Part shown: one piece after another, positions 32,388 to 41,800 of the stretch
How the letters are laid out: the number at the start of each line of letters is the position of its first letter
Position numbering within the stretch: the stretch's first letter is position 1
Assembly: GCA_973895155.1 (NCBI GenBank)
Contig: OZ316891.1
Location: 16,368,001 to 16,432,000, forward strand
Length of the DNA: 64,000 nt
Origin: Marsupella aquatica
Lineage: Eukaryota > Marchantiophyta
Reading direction: 5' to 3'
Notes under the pieces: model-generated
What the model was told of the DNA's origin: nothing
The model's input: only the letters and a program-made list of their open reading frames with translations
Databases searched by the model: none
Made by a program: the position numbers and the translations under genes

Positions 32388-33279
32388 AGGAGGATGAGAT
32401 GTTGGGGTTCCTAACAGAGTACATGGCTGGGTCTGGTGAAGCTATGACAAGAGTTTGGAAATCTGGTGAAGATGATGGAGTGAGTGGCGAGGTTGTTGAA
32501 GGTGTGGGATGTGTTGTGCAGCTGTCTGTTGTAATTTGAGACAAGGCTCATTCATATGTGCTGGCGAACACAGAGCCTATGCAACCATGGTGGAGGTGAG
32601 TGATTGAATTGACTTGCCTTTGTTGTGATGCTTCTTGTCTATTCCAAGGGTGATCTTAGGTTGTCATGTGTTGTGACCTAACTATGCCTGTACCTCATAT
32701 TGCAGGGAATATGATATGCAAAAAGCTGCACACTCTGGGTAGCAGGATCCCTTCCCACAGTTTGAGCAGTGGATTCAGGTGGCAATTCGAGAGCATAGTA
32801 GACATCGTGAACCCAAATATGGAGAAGGATTTGTATCATCTATCTGTGCCACCACGATTGTCTATTCTGACCTACAAACGGATGAGAGCTTATGGAAATC
32901 ATTATCGAGTGAGGGATGAGCAGGGTGACCATTGTGTATCATATGATTGTGGTTTGATATCTGTGTTTGAGTAGGAAACCTCTGAAGAACATAGGGGTGG
33001 ATGAAGATGGGTTACGTGGGGGAGTTGACAGACATTTGGGTCTTGAATTATGGTAACACAAGTGTCCCTGTAATATTCATGAAGGGAGCATGGGTGAAAT
33101 CAGAATGGCAGAGGCCAAGGGCCACCATGAAGCGTGATCTTGATGGGTTCTTGTTGGCCAATTTTAGGTCCAGAGTACCAGAATGGTCTGAGCCTTTTGT
33201 TTTCCCTAGCCAAGTTGAACAGGCTTTCTTTCTAGATGTGGAGGGGTCACATGATTGGAGGGTGGTATGCCATAGCTAA
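32388..33279 (+). pseudogene. CACTA TNP2 transposase, part 3 (DUF4218 end, DUF4216)
   Basis: Continues the frame after the MITE (DEMLGFLTEYMAGSGEAM, end of DUF4218). About 32760-32990 carries a connecting region (RMRAYGNHYRVRDEQGDH, typical of the segment before DUF4216). About 33001-33279 carries DUF4216: GYVGELTDIWVLNYGNTSVP, GAWVKSEW and PFVFPSQVEQAFFLDVEGSH. Stops and frame changes near 32539 and 32974 could be an intron (32540-32705) or decay. Confidence 0.78.
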
Positions 33280-34403
33280 GCACGGAGCAGGCGGATGGAT
33301 GGAAGTAAAGTAGAGTTCAGTTTGGACGACCATACTACATTCGAGCATCCTAGTTAGGAAATTGTACTTCCAACTCGGGCAGGGACCGACTACATCCCGT
33401 TAACATTGAGAGAGACATATGAACTTGGGGAGATGGAATATGATGAGGTTGATGATGTGCAATAGGCAACAGCTGGCGATTGACAAGTATGAGGTTGAGG
33501 ATGACTACTTGCACAGAGTCACAGAACGGGAATTGTTGCCTGGAATGATGTTTAGGATAGTTGGATATGCATGAAATTGATTGATACTTTGAATTTAGTG
33601 TGCTCATTCTCCCTGTTTGGGTGTGGATGCTATGCAGAAGCTATGGGGGAAGAGGGTGATGACATGGAGATAGACATGGGGCTTGGAGAGTGGGGTGAAG
33701 AGGAAAGATTGGATATGGATGGAGACTCAGATGCAGGGGGCTCACAGAAAAATGCACCTGTGCAAGATGCACAGGGCCCTCATCAAGTGCCTATGCCAGG
33801 TAGGTGGGAAGCTAGAGATAAATCACATAATCCATACCCTAGAAGGAGCCAGAGTTATTGGCAAGGGACGCCTGATGATTAAATATGATGATGACTATGA
33901 TGGAGCAGAAGATGGATGGGATGAATATGAACACCCAAAGCGTGGTAGAGACGGGTACAGAGGGCAATGGAAAGGCGAGGAGGATGATTGGACAAGTAAG
34001 TGCCTTGTGCTAGTGATTTTGTGATGGTAGTAGAGATTGTAGCTCAATATGGACTTATCTGATGTCTAGCTAGTGCAAAGAGTTTATCTTACAGGTCCAT
34101 GAGTGTGGCATGTACCTGTTGGTATGCAGACTCTGATTGGGACAATCACAAAAACAACAAAGGCCATCCATGTTCAGATAGGAGGCAATCATTCACAAGC
34201 GGGAGAAACGGCGCTAATTCATCAAGACAAAGCAATTGGACAGGTGGTCCAGAACCATCTATGGGCCAAGGGAGAGGTAACTTGGTCATTGCAAAATTCC
34301 TCTAAAGTCCAGTGTATATTTGGCAGCAAAATTCATGCTTCATACTTACCTAATGATCCCGTAAATGTGCAGGGACTCCAGGGAGGTTTAAACAATGCAA
34401 TCC
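33280..34403 (+). pseudogene. CACTA second-gene region, 5' part, poorly resolved
   Basis: Past DUF4216 there are short open stretches: an acidic segment at 33643-33882 (GEEGDDMEIDMGLGEWGEEE) and Asp/Glu/Gly-rich and Gln-rich ones to 34423. Frames change often and look like exons separated by small introns or by decay. By position it should be the end of the transposase gene plus the beginning of the second CACTA gene. I cannot assign domains. Confidence 0.45.
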
Positions 34404-34493
34404 AGGCCGTGGGGGGAGAGTAGGCCGTGGAGGGACCCCAGACCGTGGGGGGACACCAGGCCGTGGAGGGACACCAGGCCATGAAGGGACACC
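34404..34493 (+). repeat. 18-bp minisatellite, five units
   Basis: Five direct 18-bp units, consensus AGGCCGTGGAGGGACACC, at 34404, 34422, 34440, 34458 and 34476, with one to five differences each. Read in one frame it would encode six-residue repeats (AVEGHQ-like). It ends exactly where element E inserted. Confidence 0.85.
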
Positions 34494-34496
34494 TAG
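34492..34496. repeat. Element E target-site duplication, left
   Basis: CCTAG, repeated at 49321-49325 right after the 3' LTR. Confidence 0.93.
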
Positions 34497-34997
34497 TGTG
34501 ACGGGTACCCCGTCACGGGAAGTCACACATAACTGGTTGCAAAGGCCGATACCTTGTTAATAGTCAATGTAAATAAGCCATTTTTTAATTTTTAGTTAAT
34601 TCCGTCATTATAGGTTGATGATGCCCCAGGTGACTTTATATTCTTTCTCTCATAATAGTTCTAAGATTTGCGGCGACCTAAGTGGGCAAATATTTTGGGA
34701 CCTTGAAACTAGCCAGGACCAGCCCCATAGGACTTACCGTTTTGCTTCAAGAGCTATTGTTGAGACCCCCATTGCAAAGTCAGGAGAGGGGGGGGTTTTT
34801 TTTAAAATAAATCCCTCCTCAGGAGGGCGAGTCCCATTAGTGGCCGTCCGAGAGAAAGAGGGGCTGCCTCGCGAGCCCATAGGGCTGCGTGCCCGGGCGA
34901 TTAATGGGGCTCCGCGAGCTGAAGGGGCTGCCTCGCGAGCCCATAGGGCTGCGTGCCCGGGCAATTAATGAGGCTCCGCGAGCTGAAGGAGCGCAAG

Positions 34998-35214
34998 CGA
35001 GCGGGGGGGGGGGGGAGTTAAAGGGCCTCCCGCGAGCTGGGAGGATCACGCGAGCGGGGGGGAGTTAAAGGGCCTCCCGCGAGCTGGGAGGATCACGCGA
35101 GCGGGGGGGAGTTAAAGGGCCTCCCGCGAGCTGGGAGGATCACGCGAGCGGGGGGGAGTTAAAGGGCCTCCCGCGAGCTGGGAGGATCACGCGAGCGGGG
35201 GGGAGTTGAAGGGC
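34998..35214 (+). repeat. 47-bp minisatellite in the 5' LTR of E (four units)
   Basis: Direct 47-bp units anchored on GATCACGCGAGC at 35044, 35091, 35138 and 35185. Each contains the inverted phrases CTCCCGCGAGCTGGGAG. The 3' LTR has three units (45787, 45834, 45881). A run of 13 G precedes the array. Confidence 0.9.
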
Positions 35215-35656
35215 CTCCCGCGAGCCGGGAGGAATGGCCGCGCGCCCTGCATAGGGCCGCGCGCAGGAGGACGCAAGGGTAAGGCCCGAGAAATGGGCCG
35301 GGGCGCATGGCGAAGGCGCCAGGAGTTTTTTCGGTTCTATTTTTTTTTCCTTCCTTTTTCTTTCCCTCTTCCTTTTGCACGACCCTCTCATTGCCGAAAG
35401 CAAAAACGGGGTTCTTCTCTCTCTTGCCGGAAGCTCTCTCCAGATTCTAATTATTTTTGAAGCTCTCTCTTTCATGGTGGATTAGTGGGGCTTGCTGGCG
35501 TCATTCTTCCAGGCATTAGTGGCGGCCGCACGGAGTAGTGACGGGAAATTGAGAGAATTTAAGTGATCGGGCTACGGGGGCTGTTTCGGGCCAGGGAATT
35601 GACATTGCCACGGGTGACGGGATTGGTGATTGAGAAATTGATTTCGGGATGCATGG

Positions 35657-37513
35657 ATGCTAGATCAACCAGAGTTTAGTGCGTCACGCATTCGGAGATA
35701 CAAGGCTGCTTACCGTGACTACGTGGAGACTCGGATTACACGGGAAAGGGAAGAGAGAGAAGTTATGATGAGCACGGGATTGGCAGCGGGTTCCTCACCG
35801 GTGGGTAGGAAGATTTTTCGTCGAATTTATCCCAAGACCTCCACCAAGGTGATGGAGGATTGTCGGAACATTTTCCAAGCCACCGGGCTTACAGAATTCA
35901 TGAAGGTGGAGATTACCATCCCTTCAGGGAAGAGCTGGGACATTGAGGCCGGGATGGAGTTCCGAACGGAGGGAATCTACTTTGAATGTCTCAAACGTGT
36001 AGTGCCCCATGTGGAGTTGGCTAAGCTATTGTTTCTTGAGAATCAGAAATTCTCATTCACACCTCGGAATATCAGGGGAGAACTCACGTTGAAAATGGTG
36101 GCCACTTGGGTGACCAATCCTACCTCCACCACCGCCATCCCTCTTTCTGCTGTCAAGGATGTTGAGTATAAGGGCTTCCTGGCCAAGGTGCATCAACGGG
36201 TTCTTGGCAACGTGCAATCCGGAGTGCTGAATGAGGAGCATTTCGTGGTAGCTATGGACATCAAGAACTACCCAGCCCATGTGTACGGATGGTGGTGCTA
36301 CGGATTGAAGAAGCTATTGGCCGCTGAGCCCGGGAGTGTGAAACCAGGTGGGGCTGTACATTTGATGGGGTCATTTGTATTGGCCAGGGCAGAAGGGTTG
36401 ATTGGTTCTCCGGGGCATGAAGACACGGGATCATCTCTCACCACGGAGATCCGGAGTATTGCCACTACCGTTTTAGGGAAGCTCACGGAGGAATCATTGT
36501 CTGCTGGTGGGGAGGATAATAGAGAAGAAGAGAACCAGGAGGATGATTGCACATTGGAGTGGCTTGAATCACTCGTGGGAGATCCGAAACAGCCTCTGGA
36601 ATACAACATTCCGGATGTTTACTTGGCAGAGCTACGGGATTTCAGAGAGGGAGTCCACGAGGGACTCAAGCTAGTCCACGCATTGAGGGAGTCTCTCAAG
36701 CACGCCACAGTCAAAGTAGAGACGTTAGAGCAGAGCATCCTGTCACTGAAGGAGGTGATCAAGACCAAGGAGCAGACCATTCATGAGAAGGTCAGGCACA
36801 TCAATGCAGCTCACGTAGAGATCACCAACTTGAAGGGAGCTTTGTCCACCAAGGCCAAGGAAGCAGAAGAAGTAGGAGCGTTGAGGCAAGCATTGGCCAA
36901 AGAGAAGCAAAATTCTGGAGAAGTGATGGAGTGGAGGAACCAGGTGGGAGCACTACGGAGTCAGGTGGCAGCCTTTGAGACACGAGCGAAGAGAAGTGAG
37001 GCCCTGAGTCTAGGGAAACGGAAGAGTCCCGGCACACCTGGCTCCACACTTTCCCCGGATGTGATCTCCCAAGCTATCGAGATGGTGGTGAAGGAGGTTA
37101 GTGGGAAGTATGGACCCTTGTTGGATGGAGCCAAGAAGAGTCAGGAGAAGAGTAAGAGCTTGGAGAAGAAGCTCCGGGAGGTACGGAAATCGTTACGGGA
37201 GGCTCAGGTCAGTACGGGGATGCCACCCAGGTCTGTCACCCCCGGGACTCCCATGGCCACGGGGCAAGTTCTACCGTTGGAGTTGCGGTCCGGAGAAGAG
37301 GCTACCCTCTGGAAGGACACAATTGGTGAGGGGTACATCAAGGCGTGGCAGGCCTTGGCTGCTTTGAGGAAGCGCGGGAGCAGCAGCACTAAGAGTACTC
37401 CGTCGAAGAAGAAGAAAAGTACGGTGGCACTCACTCCCGTGAGTGATGAGGAGGAGGACCACTCACGGGGCACAAGTCCGGGCACCGAGAGCGAAGAAGA
37501 AGAGGAGGATTAG
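35657..37513 (+). CDS. LTR-encoded ORF, element E (618 aa, 5' LTR copy)
   Basis: An intact 618-codon ORF entirely inside the 5' LTR, sense to gag-pol. Residues 1-60 are basic and helical. About 60-240 is a globular domain (KTSTKVMEDCRNIFQATGL, EGIYFECLKRVVPHVELAKL, NYPAHVYGWWCYGLKKLL). 280-310 is acidic. About 323-449 is a long coiled coil with a second at about 480-520. The tail is Lys-rich then Asp/Glu-rich (…ESEEEEED). The globular part shows a weak resemblance to the shared domain of the LTR-B and LTR-C ORFs, chiefly a G…V…NY…W…KK pattern. No known family is recognised. The 3' LTR copy differs at one residue that I can see (Arg55 here, His there). A self-associating structural or regulatory protein is possible but unproven. 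Confidence 0.85.
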   Translation: MLDQPEFSASRIRRYKAAYRDYVETRITREREEREVMMSTGLAAGSSPVGRKIFRRIYPKTSTKVMEDCRNIFQATGLTEFMKVEITIPSGKSWDIEAGMEFRTEGIYFECLKRVVPHVELAKLLFLENQKFSFTPRNIRGELTLKMVATWVTNPTSTTAIPLSAVKDVEYKGFLAKVHQRVLGNVQSGVLNEEHFVVAMDIKNYPAHVYGWWCYGLKKLLAAEPGSVKPGGAVHLMGSFVLARAEGLIGSPGHEDTGSSLTTEIRSIATTVLGKLTEESLSAGGEDNREEENQEDDCTLEWLESLVGDPKQPLEYNIPDVYLAELRDFREGVHEGLKLVHALRESLKHATVKVETLEQSILSLKEVIKTKEQTIHEKVRHINAAHVEITNLKGALSTKAKEAEEVGALRQALAKEKQNSGEVMEWRNQVGALRSQVAAFETRAKRSEALSLGKRKSPGTPGSTLSPDVISQAIEMVVKEVSGKYGPLLDGAKKSQEKSKSLEKKLREVRKSLREAQVSTGMPPRSVTPGTPMATGQVLPLELRSGEEATLWKDTIGEGYIKAWQALAALRKRGSSSTKSTPSKKKKSTVALTPVSDEEEDHSRGTSPGTESEEEEED

Positions 37514-38644
37514 ATAGGCGTACGGACGTGGGTGTACGGCCTCCAGATTTCCAACATTTTAGTGGGGGGTCACTCATGGGCTTGTTGGGATGAGCTCGCG
37601 GAGCTGATTCCAACAAGAGGCGGCGCTCCTCAAACGGAGCCAGGATGAGCAAGTTATGGCCTGGAGAACTTATGTTTTTGCGGTACGGAAACGGCCATAA
37701 CTCAGGCGTCTGAAGTCCGTTGAGGGAGCGACTTAGTGATTCGGAAGCAGGAAAAGAAGAGCTATCCAGGGGTGAGCTCAGGTGTGCACTTGGAAGGGCA
37801 CCTAGTTTCGGCCATTTTGGGGTGCCTCTCACTTTCAGGGTTCACGTGTACTGTTGGGGCGCCGTCGAAGGCACCGTCGGCCCCCTTGTTTTGGGTTTAG
37901 GGTTTTAGCAGCATGTGTGTGCCGCATGCTCCTCTTCAGTTTAAGGATTTCTCTTAGTGCAAGGTTTTAGCGGCGCCGCTAGGGTAGCCGCCACCGTTGT
38001 GACCCTGTGAGGGGTGCTTTGGTGTGATTTTTCAGTATTTAGGGGGATAGCCCCGAAGTAGTTAGGGGGACTCAGTGTGAAGTTAGCAAGGAGGGATAGA
38101 GTGGAGCCTGAGGAGTTTGAAAGCGTGTTCAGAGTAGTGAGGGGGAGCCATACTCATTGTCCGGAGAGGCAGGAGTTGAGTAGACGGCAGGAGGCCGGGT
38201 TACTCATGCAATGTGTATCGTTTTTCCCAAGAGATATGGATCTGTACATTTGACTTGATGGGCTTTTGTTGTGTGTTCCTTCTCCCTTTTTCGCTTTCCG
38301 AATTGTGTTCTCCCGTTCTATGATTTGAAGAAACTTGCTTGGTTTGAGTCGGCCTTGTGAGTAGGGGTGGTGACAGCACTCTTTGGGTGACTCCGAGTGA
38401 AGGTGTAGTGGGGTAGTCGGCAGGACTTGATCAAAAGCTGTGGGGTGAGGGTAGTCGGTAGACTTGATCAAAACCTACATTTCCGGGAGCGGAAACCAAA
38501 ATACTCATCCTGGTGTGAAAAGAATCCAAATAGCGTCCCTCCACGACCCCGTAATACGATACCAACGGTTTAAGCGAAGAAAAGTGCGGTTTGCACGTAT
38601 TAACCGTTGGAGAGGCAAGTGACATAAGTGTGGTCTTTTGTTTT

Positions 38645-38662
38645 TGGCGCCGCTGCCGGGGA
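38645..38662 (+). other. Primer-binding site of element E (tRNA-Asp-like)
   Basis: TGGCGCCGCTGCCGGGGA, 19 nt after the LTR end. It differs at one base from the tRNA-Asp PBS (TGGCGCCGTTGCCGGGGA) common in plant Athila/Tat-type elements. It is unlike the PBS shared by B and C. Confidence 0.85.
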
Positions 38663-38723
38663 ATCCTTCTTCTTGTTTGACGACACGAAGGAGGGGAGCT
38701 ACGTCTATTGGGAGTTCAAACCT

Positions 38724-38820
38724 ATCAACCACAACGCAACTTGCGACGGTTGATACGTGAGAAGTTTGTTGGTTACTTTGTTATTGTACGTCAACCACAA
38801 CGCATCGTGCGACGGTTGAT
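38724..38820 (+). other. Two leader hairpins of element E
   Basis: Two copies of a 31-nt imperfect hairpin, 38724-38754 and 38790-38820, between PBS and gag. The outer stem is ATCAACC/GGTTGAT (first copy; G-T wobble in the second), the inner stem CGCA/TGCG, with a 3-nt loop (ACT or TCG). Repeated hairpins in this leader position resemble retroelement packaging or dimerisation signals. That role is inference. Confidence 0.7.
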
Positions 38821-38879
38821 GTTTACAAATATTGCTTTCTGAGACATTGGTGTAAGTTTGGAATGCAGGTCTCAATGGG

Positions 38880-41800
38880 ATGCCGAGAGGGAGAAGGGGA
38901 GGTAGAGGAAGTCCCCAACACACACGTACCCCAAGATCAGAGCTAGAAGGGGGGCCCTCTTGGATTGGGACCAGACGACGAGTTGCTGCCGAAGAACGCT
39001 TACGGCTTGCAGAAGAGAGGAGGTTGCCACTGGTGCTGGAAGAACAAGTTGGTGTGCAACAGGAAGAGGCTCAACGTAATGAGGCCATATGCCCAGACGA
39101 AGAGCCAGACATAGATCACGAGCGAGAAGAAGGAGAGCCCTTTGTGTTGGTGCAGTCTGAGTTACAAAATCTGATCCCAGAGCTCACTGCATTGCCACAA
39201 ATCATCTCACACCTATCATCGGTGCTGTTACCGGTGGCCCAACAAGCGCCATTACCACCTGTGTTGATACAGGCACCGGCTGCACCGATGGCAGCTGCAC
39301 AACGTACCCGTGTTCAGTACGTACCCTTCAAGGGGAGACCAAAGGATGATCCAGACGAATGGATTGAGGAGTTTGAAGGGATTGCCGAAGCTAATGGGGA
39401 GTCTGCACATAAGCTCACTATCATTCCTGGAATGATGAGAGGGGAGGCAGGTCCATGGTTCATTTCGTTGTTGGCCAACGTGAAAGCTGATTGGGCTCTG
39501 TTCAAGCAAGCCTTCTTGAAGGAGTTCAGATCCATAGGAGTGGAGGCCACCTCACTATTAAAGGTGGGCCAACTCAGGATGAAGAAGAAGGAGTCATTAC
39601 GGAGGTTTTTGCAAAGGTTCCAAAAGCTGGTACGTCGGATCCAAGCCCGTACCGATGATGCTATGCGTCAAGCCTGGTTTGTGGCTGCCCTACCAAGCAA
39701 GATGGGGTTCTTTGTACGTCAAGCCAAGCCAACCACATTGGCTGAAGCTATTGCAGCAGCGGAGTCATACACCGCAGCTGATGCCACAAGCAAGCGTTGC
39801 CGAAGAAAGAAGCTGAAGCCGGTTGACAGTTCCTCCAGTGAGGAGTCGAGTGGATCTGATTCAGATAGTAGTGATGAATCTGAGGATTCTGAGAGTACTA
39901 CAGAGTCAGACACTACGGAGTCAGAAGCTGAAAGACGAAGGAGGAAGAAGAAGAAGTTGTCAAAGAAAGTCAAGAAGTCCTCTCACCGTGAAGTGATACT
40001 ACCCACGGTGGCCGTTACACCATTGTCTACGGCAAGACGCCTGAAGGAGCAAGAGGCCAGATATGATGAGCTGACGGAGCAAATGAAAGCGTTGAAAGTA
40101 CATTTTGCCGGACTCAAACCTGAGAGGAGAAAAGTTCCGGTGGAGAGAGCCAATGTGTGGTGCACCAAGTGCATGAAGTTTGGTCATGCCCCGAAGGAGT
40201 GCCCAGCGGGAGAACCAGCCAAGGTTTTCCAAGTACGGGAGGAGGATGTTGAGGGGGCAAGCTACTCAAATCCTTCATATGCAGCGGAAGGGCCAATAGA
40301 GTACTTCATGGAGGAGCCACCAGAGGCCAACGTGTATAGTGTACAACCTCTCAACCCGGGACCACGGAGCATTCATGGAGTTTCAACAAACGCCGGAGCA
40401 CCCGCATACTCCAACTATCCCAATGCTAACCCAGGGAATCGACCACCGTACCCTGGAGTGAGGAAGATCCCTATTTGTTACAATTGTAGAGTGGCGGGCC
40501 ACTACGCTAATGTGTGCCCAGAGCCCACCCGTCAAGGCAATGGAGATTTTGCCCGGCTGTGTCAACTATGCAAGGGGGAGGGTCATCTTGCACCACACTG
40601 CCCAACCTTGGAGGCGTTCAAGGCTCAACCGATTGGGGCACAAGAGAAGAAGGGGCCGCCACCTCCTCTGAAAGAAGCTAGCGTCAACTTTCTCACCACG
40701 GAAGCAGTCGACACCCCTCTAATCACTAGAAGAGAAGAAACCGTAGTGAACATTCCCAAGCAAAGGATGACCACCATAACGGAGGAGGTGGTACCGCTAG
40801 TCGTTGTAGTATCTCCAGTTGTTGAGATACCGGTGGTTGTTGTTGCAACATCTACGGAAGTTGAAGTTGCTAACCCCTCACCCCCAAGTCATGAGTGGAC
40901 TCATGCTGAGAATCTACCGGAGGAAGACAGCGACGAGGAGAGAAGGCATTACTCTTGTTACCGAGTCTCCACTCGATCCGGCAAAAAGAAGGGCAAGTCC
41001 GAGCTCAAGCAGAAGTACAAGGAGGTGCATCAAGCTTCCACATCGGGTACCTCACACGAACCGGAGGTGCCACCCATGGAGGATAGTGACTTTGATCGGG
41101 ACAACCCCAAGTTGTTCTATCCGAAGGTGGGAGAAGAGGTACGTAAGCAGTTGGAGGAGCTAGAAGCACAAGCCATGCAAGCGGCCATTGACAAAGACAT
41201 GGAGGAGGCAAAGGCCAGAAAGAAAGCGGAGGAGAGGGTTGTTCGTTGGAAACCGGGAGAAGAGGTCATCCCACCCATACCTCCTGCAACCGCGTACAAC
41301 ATTGCTCAAGACATTCTGGATTGCCCAGTCAGTGCCACAATTGGTCAACTATTACGGGATAGCTCCCTATACCGTCGCCAAGTCAAGGAGATTCTCATGA
41401 GGAGGAGACGTAGAAGAAGGTTACCCAAAGTTGGGGCTGACCCCATACAAGTCAACTGGGTCACGGAGGATTTGGGTGCCCCAGAACTCACGGTGGACAT
41501 CAATGGATGTGCAATACGGTTTGTACCGGTGGACGGGGGCTCGGGAGTCAACATCATGACTGAGGAGACGGCAAACCGGTTGGGGTATACAGAGTTAGAA
41601 CCACCGGCACGTGCCATGAGGTTGGCTGATGGTGCACGGGTGGTGCCGTTGGGGTGTCTCACCAAGATTCCAACAATGATTGGGGGAAAATCTTTCCCCC
41701 TCAACTATTTGGTGATGCGACCCGTTCGGCCGTACAGTTTTCCCATTTTAATTGGCAGGCCATGGTTGTATGTGGCCAAGGTCACAAGTGATTGGGGCAA

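Larger units (their letters stand above)
34497..38625 (+). repeat. 5' LTR of element E
   Basis: 4,129 bp. It opens with a near-palindrome (TGTGACGGGTACCCCGTCAC). 34860-34985 has two ~64-bp units ('GGGGCTGCCTCGCGAGCCCATAG…'), then a G-run and four 47-bp units, then a pyrimidine tract at about 35337-35380. The ORF occupies 35657-37513. The last 1.1 kb (37514-38625) has no ORF of note. U3/R/U5 borders cannot be placed by eye. Confidence 0.95.

Noticed and set aside
34615-34968. 117-codon ORF in LTR E (repeated at 45361-45714) and the 111-codon minus ORFs at 35140 and 45836
   Set aside because: They run through the GC-rich tandem repeats with compositionally biased translations on both strands. 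Open only because the repeats lack stops.
35011-35214. Regular GC-rich repeats that could suggest a CRISPR-like array
   Set aside because: The 47-bp units are directly adjacent with no variable spacers. It is a minisatellite in a eukaryotic LTR.
37431-37832. 133-codon minus-strand ORF at the end of the LTR E ORF
   Set aside because: It overlaps the intact 618-codon ORF on the other strand and has no recognisable domain.
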